The position numbers and the translations under genes were made by a program. Below, one piece after another: positions 1 to 5,563 of a stretch of DNA of 7,053 bases (positions are counted from its first letter, which is position 1; each line of letters opens with the position of its first letter). Origin of the DNA: Betaproteobacteria bacterium (lineage in GTDB: Bacteria; Pseudomonadota; Gammaproteobacteria; Burkholderiales; SG8-39); NCBI GenBank assembly GCA_005881355.1, contig VBDM01000084.1:1-7053 (forward strand), written 5' to 3'. Below the pieces are notes generated by a model. The model made no database searches, had not been told where the DNA came from, and was given only the letters and a program-made list of their open reading frames with translations.

Positions 1-2
1 TT

Positions 3-239
3 CTGGTTCCCGCCTGGCTCGCGCGCCTCGCCAGCCACGTCTTCGACCTGGTTCATTTCTCGCCGCTTTCGTTCGGCCATATCGAGCTCATGCGGCGGGA
101 CAATGTGCCGTATCCGAACCGGTTGTCGGAGCTGCTCGGGCGCGAGCCTGCCCGCATCGGATGTGCGCCGAGGCTTCCGGCGCCGGCCAGGCTGGGCTGC
201 CGGACGCGTACGGCTGGCGTGCCGTGCTCAGGAATGTGA
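3..239 (+). CDS. C-terminal end of an atypical SDR / NDUFA9-like NAD(P)-binding protein (5' partial)
   Basis: An open frame enters from the left edge and stops at TGA 237-239, giving 78 visible residues. The segment reads VPAWLARLASHVFDLVHFSP, then a stretch with HIELMRRDNVPYPNRL and LLGREP. This resembles the C-terminal tail of atypical short-chain dehydrogenases (NDUFA9/complex I accessory or NmrA-like epimerases), where a '...LLxxDNV...' helix precedes a short 'LG..P' end. The Rossmann GxxGxxG motif would lie outside the window, so cofactor binding and substrate cannot be judged. The last 25 residues are Arg/Cys/Pro-rich and look less protein-like. The next frame over, stopping at TAA 257-259, reads more naturally (AYGWRAVLRNVIRVESR), so a late frameshift or sequencing error is possible. 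The gene converges on the phosphotransferase gene, whose stop lies 54 bp away. The family call is a resemblance from memory, not a database match. Confidence 0.5.
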   Translation: MVPAWLARLASHVFDLVHFSPLSFGHIELMRRDNVPYPNRLSELLGREPARIGCAPRLPAPARLGCRTRTAGVPCSGM

Positions 240-292
240 TACGCGTGGAATCGCGCTAATCGTCGCTGGTGAGTGTTCCGGCAGATGTAACG

Positions 293-1368
293 CTATTTCT
301 TCCCCATCGATTTTTCCGCGTATTTCCATCCTAGCTCGGCGAGCGGCCGGGCGCGCCCGCCGGCCTCGAGAGCCTCGGCGCTCGCCGCGGTGCCGTCGAG
401 CGCGCGCTTCATCACGCCCTGAAGGATCGCGGCAATCCGGAAAAGGTTGTAGGCGAGATAGAAATCCCAGTGTTCTATGGCGTCGCGCCCGGTGCGCTCG
501 CAGTATGACGCAATGTATTGCGATTTTGCGATTCGCCGGGTATGCCGAGCGAGGCGAGGTCGAGCCCGGCGATGCCGCGAAACTGTCCCGGCGGGATGTG
601 CCAGCTCATGCAGTGATAGGAAAAATCCGCGAGCGGATGGCCGAGCGTCGAAAGCTCCCAGTCGAGGATCGCAAGGATCTTCGGCTCGCGCGGATGGAAG
701 ACCAGGTTGTCCATCCGGTAGTCGCCGTGCACCACCACCGTCTCGTCGCCCCCCGGAATGTTCTCCGGCAGCCAGGCGATCAACCCGTCCATCGCCTCGA
801 TTCTCTCCGTCTCCGAGGCCTGGTATTGCCTGCTCCAGCGCCCGATCTGGCGCGTGAAATAATTTCCCGGCTTTCCGAAATCGGAAAGACCCGCGGCCCC
901 GTAATCGACCCGGTGCAAGGCGGCCAATACGCGATTCATCTCGTCGTAGATCGCTTCGCGCTCGGGCGGCGTCATCCCGGGAAGCGACGGGTCCCACAGC
1001 ACGCGCCCCTCGACGTATTCCATGACGTAGAACGAGCGGCCGATGACGTTTTCGTCCTCGCAGAGGCAGTGGGCACGGGGCACCGGAACGCCCCCCGCCT
1101 TTAGCGCGGTGATCGCGCGAAATTCCCGCTCCACCGCGTGTGCCGAAGGCAGCAGCTTCGCTGCCGGGCCGGGCTTGGCGCGCAGCACCCAGCGCTTGCC
1201 GCCGCCCGCGAGGAGATAGGTCGGGTTGGATTGCCCGCCCCTGAACTGCTCGACCGCGAGCGGTCCTGAAAATCCTTCGATGCGGTTTCGGAGATAGAGC
1301 TCGAGCGCCGCGACGTCGAAACGGTGGCGCTGCTGCACGGGCATGGTGCCGATGAAGTGGCCGCTCAC
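293..1368 (-). pseudogene. ACAD10-type aminoglycoside-phosphotransferase-fold kinase, frameshifted near the 3' end
   Basis: Member of the 'phosphotransferase family' (APH/choline-kinase fold) that resembles the N-terminal kinase domain of human ACAD10 and often sits beside acyl-CoA dehydrogenase genes; bacterial substrates are mostly unknown. Visible motifs, in reconstructed numbering: GGQSNPTY loop (residues 44-51), WVLRAKP ATP-site strand (60-66), catalytic loop HGDYRMDN (214-221, with D216 and N221), and metal-site ILDWELSTLG (234-243, with D236). After residue 281 the frame is shifted by a perfect 8-bp tandem duplication at 518-533. As written, translation adds 16 foreign residues and stops at 475, giving 297 residues. 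Removing one repeat copy restores a 355-residue protein ending at TAG 293-295, a normal family length. All catalytic motifs precede the break; about 74 C-terminal residues are lost. Start: GTG 1366-1368, chosen for an AAGGAAG Shine-Dalgarno 9 nt upstream and a family-like FIGTMPV..RHRFD N-terminus. ATG 1503 and ATG 1344 are alternatives. Confidence 0.8.
518..533. repeat. Perfect 8-bp tandem duplication (TTGCGATT x2) inside the phosphotransferase gene
   Basis: The plus strand reads TTGCGATT at 518-525 and again at 526-533; the minus strand reads AATCGCAA twice. Excising one copy makes the coding strand read GAA TCG CAA TAC ATT GCG (ESQYIA). This joins the two halves of the phosphotransferase gene exactly in frame, so the repeat fully explains the frameshift. 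Replication slippage, an 8-bp target-site duplication left by a precisely lost insertion element, or an assembly/sequencing artefact could all produce it. Confidence 0.9.
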
Positions 1369-1377
1369 CGGAATCGG

Positions 1378-1384
1378 CTTCCTT
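1378..1384 (-). promoter_or_regulatory. Shine-Dalgarno AAGGAAG for the GTG start at 1368
   Basis: The minus strand carries AAGGAAG with 9 nt before GTG 1366-1368. The ATG at 1344 has only a weak GGCACC upstream, and the ATG at 1503 has no clear ribosome binding site. This site therefore decides the start used for the phosphotransferase gene. Confidence 0.55.
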
Positions 1385-1516
1385 GCCGGGAAATTTGCGC
1401 GCCGCTCCAGGCTGGAGTGGCTCTTGCAGCTTTTGGCCCCGCGGAAAGTCCGTGACGGCGATGTCCGGCTGGTGCCAACCTGATCGAGTGTTTTCGCCGC
1501 CATGGTGCGCTGCAGC

Positions 1517-1570
1517 GATAACGTAAGATCATGTAATTAAATAGCAATACAGGTTTCAATCTCAAGAACC
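1517..1570. promoter_or_regulatory. AT-rich spacer with a candidate minus-strand promoter
   Basis: This is the most AT-rich stretch of an otherwise very GC-rich window, lying between the divergent phosphotransferase and small membrane protein genes. On the minus strand a -35-like TTGAGA (plus 1560-1565) and a -10-like TTTAAT (plus 1536-1541) are separated by 18 nt, each matching the sigma-70 consensus at 5 of 6 positions. Initiation near 1529 would give a leader of about 160 nt to GTG 1368, or about 26 nt to the alternative ATG at 1503. I found no convincing promoter for the plus-strand gene. The rest of 1369-1648 shows nothing else I can name. Confidence 0.35.
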
Positions 1571-1648
1571 ATGACTGGCCTGCTTCCTGCTTTATACGAG
1601 TGTTCCCCGGCAACGGGCAAAAGAACCATCAATCGAGCAAGGAAGACC

Positions 1649-1825
1649 ATGGAAACCGTGATTATCGTCCTTCAGATCGTGTGCGTCGCGGGTCTTGCGG
1701 TGGGTACCGTGCTGTCCCTCTACGAGCTCACGCAACGCCGCGACAGCGAAGCGAAGCGTTTCGACTACGCGGCCGCGAACGACTTCGAAACCGACTACCG
1801 CCGCCTCGCGCGCAACCGCCGCTAG
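1649..1825 (+). CDS. Small single-span membrane protein, 58 residues, unknown function
   Basis: I do not recognise this protein. It starts at ATG 1649 with AAGGAAG at 1639-1645, and its AGGA core lies 5 nt from the start. An upstream in-frame ATG at 1571 would add 26 Arg/Lys/Pro-rich residues and lacks comparable support. Residues 3-26 (VIIVLQIVCVAGLAVGTVLSLYEL) form one hydrophobic span starting almost at the N-terminus. A charged 30-residue tail follows (TQRRDSEAKRF, then acidic FETDY and basic RRLARNRR). The positive charges just after the span suggest a cytoplasmic tail (N-out, C-in). The gene stands alone on its strand and ends 25 bp before a terminator hairpin, which supports a separate transcript. 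It could assist a membrane complex or be a lineage-specific small protein; nothing in the context decides. Confidence 0.6.
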   Translation: METVIIVLQIVCVAGLAVGTVLSLYELTQRRDSEAKRFDYAAANDFETDYRRLARNRR

Positions 1826-1849
1826 GCCCTCAGCTCCCGCAACAAACCT

Positions 1850-1891
1850 CCGGCGCAGCCGCCAAGCTCCAGCGGCCGCGCCGGCTTTTTC
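1850..1891 (+). terminator. Rho-independent terminator between convergent genes
   Basis: A 13-bp stem (1850-1862 with 1872-1884) has a single A-C mismatch, at 1857/1877, and a 9-nt loop CAAGCTCCA. On the plus strand it is followed by C and TTTTT at 1886-1890. It lies 25 bp after the small membrane protein stop and about 20 bp beyond the stop of the converging minus-strand PDZ gene. In the reverse direction the hairpin is followed by a weaker TTTGTT tract, so it may also work partly for that gene. Confidence 0.75.
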
Positions 1892-1910
1892 AGAATGACG
1901 ATCGGCAAGT

Positions 1911-2942
1911 CTAGTAAGTCGGTTTTTCCCTGAAATACTGGAAGCGGTCGATCGAGCGCAGCCTGAGCTCGCGCACGTCGACGCCCTTGAGCACCCTGAG
2001 CGGTACGTCGGTCCCGGCCGCGCCCAGCGCCCACACCCTGCGGTAGAGCTCCTCGTGGCTCTTCACCGGATCGGCGCCGACGCCCAGGACGACGTCCCCG
2101 TTCTTGATCCCCGCCTTGTCCGCCGGCCCCTCCGGCGAGACGCGGGTCACGAACAGGTGCCCGTGCATTTCCTCGGTCGCAAGGCCCAGCCACGGACGCG
2201 GGGGCCCTTTCCTGCGTCCTTTTTCGATGAGGTCGGCGAGGATCGGCTTGAGCAGATCGATCGGCACGAACATGTTTCCCGGGACCTGCGAGTCGCCCTC
2301 GAGCGTCTCGCGTACAAGGAGCGACCCGATGCCGACGAGCTTCCCGTCGCGGCTCACGAGCGCCGCGCCCGCCCATTGGAACGTCGGCGGCGCCGTGAAT
2401 ATCGCGCTGTCGAGCATGTATTCCCAGCTGCCGGCGAATTTGCGCTTGGAGACGACGTAGGCGAGGCTCGCCATCTCGCGTCCGCCCGCAGGCAGAATCA
2501 TGACCGGCTCGCGCAGCGCGAGGTCGGCCGCCTGCCCCATGGGCATGGGCTTCACCCCGAGCGGGACGCCCGAGCGCAGCAGCCCGAACCCGCTCGCGTG
2601 GTCGTAACCGATCAGCGTCGCGGGAACCGTCCTGTCGTCCTGGGTCGTGATCTCGATCGAATCGGCCTCGATCACGATATAGCCGATCGTGACGATGTTC
2701 CCGCGCTCGTCGATCACGACGCCGGTTCCCTCGCGGCTCTGACCGAGGTTCGCGCTGCTGCGGGCGTCGGGAATGGCCTTCATCCTCACCCGCACCACCG
2801 CGGCGAGCATCTCCTCGGCGTCCTTTTCGAGCTGCGCCTGCTGGGGTTTATGCGCGCGCGGCTGTTCCTTCGGCTCCTGCGCGAGACCGGAGTTGACCGA
2901 AAGAAAACATCCCGCCAGCACCCAAAGAATTCGACTTGTCAT
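1911..2942 (-). CDS. Exported trypsin-fold/PDZ protein of the HtrA type with a missing catalytic triad (predicted pseudoprotease)
   Basis: The 343-residue protein starts at ATG 2940-2942, with a GGGGAG/GAGG Shine-Dalgarno just upstream. Residues 1-21 look like a Sec signal (hydrophobic ILWVLAGCFLSV, cleavage after GLA before QEPKEQ). LAGC at 9-12 resembles a lipobox, but the preceding hydrophobic run is very short. Residues 72-210 align by eye with the DegP/HtrA protease domain (GTGVVIDERGNIVT, then GYDHASGFGLL, then AGAALVSRDGKLVGIGS). The catalytic positions read Tyr88 for His, Gly118 for Asp and Ala191 for Ser, so hydrolysis is not expected. A PDZ domain follows at about 250-325, with RPWLGL, the SPEGPADKAGIKNGDVVLGVG core and a closing helix. 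The likely role is a periplasmic peptide-binding or chaperone/scaffold protein. Longer in-frame starts up to 3170 would bury the signal peptide and are rejected. Divergent from the solute-binding protein gene. Confidence 0.85.
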   Translation of the reverse strand: MTSRILWVLAGCFLSVNSGLAQEPKEQPRAHKPQQAQLEKDAEEMLAAVVRVRMKAIPDARSSANLGQSREGTGVVIDERGNIVTIGYIVIEADSIEITTQDDRTVPATLIGYDHASGFGLLRSGVPLGVKPMPMGQAADLALREPVMILPAGGREMASLAYVVSKRKFAGSWEYMLDSAIFTAPPTFQWAGAALVSRDGKLVGIGSLLVRETLEGDSQVPGNMFVPIDLLKPILADLIEKGRRKGPPRPWLGLATEEMHGHLFVTRVSPEGPADKAGIKNGDVVLGVGADPVKSHEELYRRVWALGAAGTDVPLRVLKGVDVRELRLRSIDRFQYFREKPTY

Positions 2943-2988
2943 CGCCCTCACTCCCCTTCGAGCTCGCCCGCGTTCCGGACTGGTCTTC

Positions 2989-3028
2989 CCGCGAATCGAA
3001 CGGCCCTCGGGTCCGTTCCAATTCGCGG
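2989..3028. repeat. 40-nt interrupted inverted repeat in the divergent spacer
   Basis: The arms CCGCGAAT (2989-2996) and ATTCGCGG (3021-3028) are perfectly complementary. Inside them a second pair, AACGG (2999-3003) and CCGTT (3013-3017), continues the stem after a 2x3 internal loop, closing on CCCTCGGGT. Neither side is followed by a T-run, so it is not a standard terminator. It lies 47 bp upstream of the PDZ protein start, within that gene's probable leader, and could be a protein-binding site or an mRNA structure. Confidence 0.5.
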
Positions 3029-3065
3029 AGATAAACCGGCGCGCATCCGTGCCGGCTTTATCAAT

Positions 3066-3074
3066 TGTTATACT
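3066..3074 (+). promoter_or_regulatory. Extended -10 promoter TGTTATACT for the solute-binding protein gene
   Basis: TATACT at 3069-3074 matches the -10 consensus at 5 of 6 positions and is preceded by TG at 3066-3067 with one base between, the extended -10 arrangement. No good -35 lies 16-18 nt upstream, as is common for extended -10 promoters. Initiation near 3081 would leave a leader of roughly 100 nt before ATG 3185. The surrounding CTTTATCAATTGTTATACTA is locally AT-rich. Confidence 0.45.
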
Positions 3075-3125
3075 AAACCCCTCCGGCTGCCACCAACGAA
3101 CGCAATCCTCAGCGGTGAATTTTCG

Positions 3126-3188
3126 ATGAACGCCTCGCGCGGCACGAGCCCCTACCTCAATCTCGGGCACACGCGGGAGGAAACATGA
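3126..3188 (+). CDS. Possible 20-residue leader ORF overlapping the solute-binding protein start by ATGA
   Basis: ATG 3126 opens a 20-codon frame (MNASRGTSPYLNLGHTREET) that ends at TGA 3186-3188. That stop overlaps the ATG at 3185 in the classical ATGA arrangement used for translational coupling. A modest GGTGA at 3114-3118 sits 7 nt upstream. The peptide has no recognisable motif or amino-acid run of the attenuator kind. It may be a chance ORF; the downstream gene has its own strong ribosome binding site (GGGAGGA at 3175-3181). Confidence 0.25.
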   Translation: MNASRGTSPYLNLGHTREET

Positions 3189-4144
3189 GACTGCGACTTG
3201 CCGTAGGGGCAGCGTGCCTGGGCTTGGCGACCTGTGTCGCGGCTCAGCAGAGCTACCCGAACAAGCCGATCCGCATCATCGTCGGCTATTCCGCCGGCGG
3301 CGGCAACGACATCATCGTGCGGGTGGTCGCGCCGAGGATGTCGGAGGGCCTGGGGCAGCCCGTGATCGTCGAGAACCGGCCCGGAGCGCAGTCGATCATC
3401 GCCTGCGAATACGTCGCCAAGGCCGCACCCGACGGCTACACGCTGCTCATGGGTCCGAGCGGCCCGATGACCATGAATCCGGCGCTCTATTCCAAGCTCC
3501 CCTACTCGCCGCTCGAGGACTTCGCGCCGATCTCGATGATCGGGGATTTCCCGCTGATCCTGGTCGTGAGCGCTTCGCTGCCGATCAAGACGGTCAAGGA
3601 GCTGATCGCGTATGCGAAGGCCCGGCCCGACCAGGCCAATTATGCGGCGAGCGCCACGCCCTTCCAGCTCGCCTCCGAGCTCTTCAACCAGAAGGCCGGG
3701 ACGAAATTCGCGCATATCCCCTACAAGGGCAGCGGCGACTCGGTCGGCGCGGTGATGTCGGGCCAGGTGACGATGACCATCATGGACCCGCCCCCGGCGA
3801 TCGGCCCGCTGAAAAGCGGCAAGGCGCGCGGGCTCGCGGTAACCTCGGCGAGGCGCCATCCGAATTGGCCTCAGCTGCCGACGCTCGCCGAGGCGGGCGT
3901 TCCGGATTTCGAGATCCGCCTTTTCACCGGTTTCCTTGCGCCGGCCGGAACGCCTCCGGCGATCGTGAGACCGCTGCAGCGCGAGGTTGCGCGCGTGGTC
4001 AGGCTTCCCGAAATCAAGGAGCAGTTGGACCAGATGGCGATCGATCCTTCCGGGAACACGCCGGAGGAGTTCCGCAGGATCATCGCGCGGGACATCAAGA
4101 AGTGGACCGCGGTCGCGAAGGCCGCGAACATCAAGGCCGACTAG
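3185..4144 (+). CDS. Bug/TctC-family periplasmic solute-binding protein (tripartite tricarboxylate transporter type)
   Basis: This 319-residue protein has normal family length. Residues 1-20 are a Sec signal (cleavage after VAA before QQSYPNKP). The mature protein starts with the family hallmark YPNKPIRIIVGYSAGGGNDI (24-43), where the loop after the first strand contacts the ligand carboxylate. It continues with GQPVIVENRPGA (57-68), AAPDGYTLLMG (80-90), HIPYKGSGD (177-185) and LPTLAEAGVPDFE (231-243). Bug proteins bind carboxylates, aromatic acids or amides in the periplasm and either feed TctAB permeases or act as sensors; the ligand cannot be read from sequence. No TctA or TctB gene lies in the window, so it is an orphan receptor here. 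ATG 3185 has GGGAGGA with a 3-4 nt spacer. It is divergent from the PDZ protein gene and converges on the next gene, sharing a CTAG stop. Confidence 0.93.
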   Translation: MRLRLAVGAACLGLATCVAAQQSYPNKPIRIIVGYSAGGGNDIIVRVVAPRMSEGLGQPVIVENRPGAQSIIACEYVAKAAPDGYTLLMGPSGPMTMNPALYSKLPYSPLEDFAPISMIGDFPLILVVSASLPIKTVKELIAYAKARPDQANYAASATPFQLASELFNQKAGTKFAHIPYKGSGDSVGAVMSGQVTMTIMDPPPAIGPLKSGKARGLAVTSARRHPNWPQLPTLAEAGVPDFEIRLFTGFLAPAGTPPAIVRPLQREVARVVRLPEIKEQLDQMAIDPSGNTPEEFRRIIARDIKKWTAVAKAANIKAD

Positions 4145-5370
4145 CGGCGCCGCGCCTTCCTCTTTGCCCCTTTGGCGCGCTTCGGCGCCTTGGCGCGCCT
4201 CGCCCAGAGCTGCTTGCTCGCCAGGCGCGCGCCGTCGGCGAGCGCGCTGAGCTTTGCCCAGGCGATCTCTCCCTGCGCCACCCGGGGGCCGAGGCCGCAA
4301 TCGGTGCCGGCCATGACGTTCTCGCGTCCGAGGAGCTTCGCGTAGCGCGCGATGCGCTCGGCGACGAGCTCCGGGTGCTCGATGAAATCGCTGTAATGCC
4401 CGACCACCCCGGGAATCAGCACCGCGCCTTCGGGGAGTTTGACGGTCTCGAACACGCGCCACTCGTGCGCGTGGCAGGGATTGGAGGCCTCGATCGAGTA
4501 GCTCGAGGCACGCACCCTGAAGATGATGTCGATGATGTCCCTCAGGGGCACGTCGTGCTGGTGCGGACCGTGAAAGCTCCCCCAGCAGACATGCAGCCGG
4601 ATTTTCTCCCGCGGAATGCCGCGCAGCGCGTGGTTGAGCGCATCGACGCGCATGGTGGCGTACTTGCGGTACTCCTTGACGCCCATCTCCGGGTACATCT
4701 GCCAGCCGTCGGGCAGGTCGGGATCGTCGATCTGCAGGAGGAAGCCGGCCCCCACGATCGCCCGGTACTCCTCGCGCATCGCCTCCGCGACCGCGTAGAC
4801 GAACTCCTCATCGCTCCGGTAGTGCTCGTTGCGGAGCCAGTGCTCGATGGTGCCGGGCGTGTTCGCGGGGAGGAAGGCCTCCTCGACCTCGACGCCCTGG
4901 AGCGCCGCTTTGAAGTTCTCCAGGTCCTCCTTGAGCGCGGCGTGGCCGACGTACTTGAGCGGCGCTACGCAGAAGACCTGCGACTTGCTCGGGCCCGACC
5001 AGACGAAAGAGCCGAAGCCGCGCCCGCCTCCGGCGAAGTAGTCAGGGAATTTCTTCATGTCGCGGCTCGCGATCGACAAGGGCTTGGGCCCCTTGCCCGG
5101 CTCGTAGGCGCGCGTCTCGAACCCGGAGAGCCGCTCGCGCACATAGTTGGTGAAGCTGGTCTTGCCGAGCTCCCCGTCGTTGACGCTGTCGATGCCGCAC
5201 TCGATCTGCTTTCGCACGACCTCCGCTACCTCGCTCTTCAAGCGCGCCGCGAGCGCCTCGCGGTCGTAGGGCTTGGCTTCGGATCGGGCGAAGACCATCT
5301 GGCGCAGCTCGGCCGAGCGCGGCAGGGCCCCCGCGTGCGTGGTCAGGATCCGGCCGGTGCTTCGTATCAT
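4141..5370 (-). CDS. Cobalamin-independent methionine synthase II family protein (core MetE-like, zinc site intact)
   Basis: A 409-residue single-domain member of the UROD/MetE-like TIM-barrel superfamily. It corresponds only to the C-terminal catalytic half of classical MetE (about 750 residues). Zinc ligands are visible as His260 and Cys262 (LHVCWGSFHGPH), Glu294 (SYSIEASNP) and Cys358 (MAGTDCGLGPR). The N-terminus ILTTHAGALPR (8-18) and VNDGELGKTSF (63-73) are also typical. Such proteins transfer a methyl or alkyl group to a zinc-bound thiol. Possible activities are homocysteine methylation from a methyl-corrinoid or folate donor, or an epoxyalkane:CoM-transferase-like reaction, and sequence alone does not separate them. 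The last 20 residues form an unusual Lys/Arg/Ala tail (about 390-409). ATG 5368-5370 has GGGGAG 7 nt upstream. It is divergent from a second MetE-like gene 193 bp away and overlaps the solute-binding protein stop by 4 bp. Confidence 0.9.
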   Translation of the reverse strand: MIRSTGRILTTHAGALPRSAELRQMVFARSEAKPYDREALAARLKSEVAEVVRKQIECGIDSVNDGELGKTSFTNYVRERLSGFETRAYEPGKGPKPLSIASRDMKKFPDYFAGGGRGFGSFVWSGPSKSQVFCVAPLKYVGHAALKEDLENFKAALQGVEVEEAFLPANTPGTIEHWLRNEHYRSDEEFVYAVAEAMREEYRAIVGAGFLLQIDDPDLPDGWQMYPEMGVKEYRKYATMRVDALNHALRGIPREKIRLHVCWGSFHGPHQHDVPLRDIIDIIFRVRASSYSIEASNPCHAHEWRVFETVKLPEGAVLIPGVVGHYSDFIEHPELVAERIARYAKLLGRENVMAGTDCGLGPRVAQGEIAWAKLSALADGARLASKQLWARRAKAPKRAKGAKRKARRR

Positions 5371-5423
5371 TCCAGCTCCCCAGGTGGAAATCCTAAGCGG
5401 CGTGGGTGCGCCGACGGGCCGCT

Positions 5424-5429
5424 ATTGTA
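5424..5429 (-). promoter_or_regulatory. Candidate -10 TACAAT for the minus-strand MetE-like gene
   Basis: The minus strand reads TACAAT here, 5 of 6 with the -10 consensus, and a start near 5417 would leave a leader of about 45 nt. I see no good -35 at 16-18 nt. A 6-bp inverted pair AGCGGC (5396-5401) and GCCGCT (5418-5423) lies immediately downstream in the leader. Confidence 0.3.
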
Positions 5430-5491
5430 ATCTTGCCCGGCTCAAAACGCGTCCCACTTTCATCCCGCTTCCGAAGGGGATCAAAAATGGG

Positions 5492-5520
5492 TTGACACCG
5501 CGCCGCGCTTCGCCTGAAAT
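5492..5520 (+). promoter_or_regulatory. Sigma-70-type promoter for the plus-strand MetE-like gene and quinone oxidoreductase
   Basis: A perfect -35 TTGACA (5492-5497) is followed after exactly 17 nt by TGAAAT (5515-5520), which matches the -10 consensus at 4 of 6 positions. Transcription would start near 5527, about 37 nt before ATG 5564, and place the inverted repeat at 5532-5548 at the very start of the transcript. Confidence 0.6.
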
Positions 5521-5531
5521 CCTCCTCTGCA

Positions 5532-5548
5532 GTCCGGGGTATCCGGAC
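5532..5548. repeat. Inverted repeat GTCCGG-GGTAT-CCGGAC just downstream of the promoter
   Basis: A perfect 6-bp dyad (5532-5537 and 5543-5548) with a 5-nt centre lies about 5 nt after the predicted transcription start and 15 bp before ATG 5564. Its position fits a repressor operator that blocks promoter escape, or a small 5' hairpin near the ribosome binding site. It does not match the MetR consensus (TGAA-N5-TTCA) or any riboswitch I recognise. Confidence 0.4.
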
Positions 5549-5563
5549 AACTTCGGGGATGCC

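Noticed and set aside
1369..1503. N-terminal extension of the phosphotransferase to ATG 1503
   Set aside because: The extra 45 residues are Ser/Arg/Lys-rich and unlike the family, and no ribosome binding site precedes 1503. A candidate promoter ending near 1529 keeps this start possible, but the GTG at 1368 has the better evidence.
2931..2942. Lipoprotein signal (LAGC) on the PDZ protein
   Set aside because: The hydrophobic stretch before the cysteine is only about four residues. The hydrophobic run continues past it to a good signal peptidase I site, so a normal Sec signal is more likely.
2055..3188. A 377-codon plus-strand frame opposite the PDZ protein
   Set aside because: The composition is His/Arg/Asp-rich without domains. 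The minus strand has a clear signal peptide, trypsin-like fold motifs and a PDZ domain. Only its last 20 codons were considered separately as a leader ORF.
3214..5430. A 738-codon plus-strand open frame spanning the solute-binding protein and the opposite-strand MetE-like gene
   Set aside because: Its product is Arg/Gly/Ala-rich with no recognisable motifs. It is the shadow of two well-supported genes in other frames, a common effect of high GC content.
5371..5563. MetR box or SAM/cobalamin riboswitch upstream of the MetE-like genes
   Set aside because: No TGAA-N5-TTCA dyad and no recognisable riboswitch core is present, and the space between promoter and start codon is too short for a riboswitch on the plus strand.
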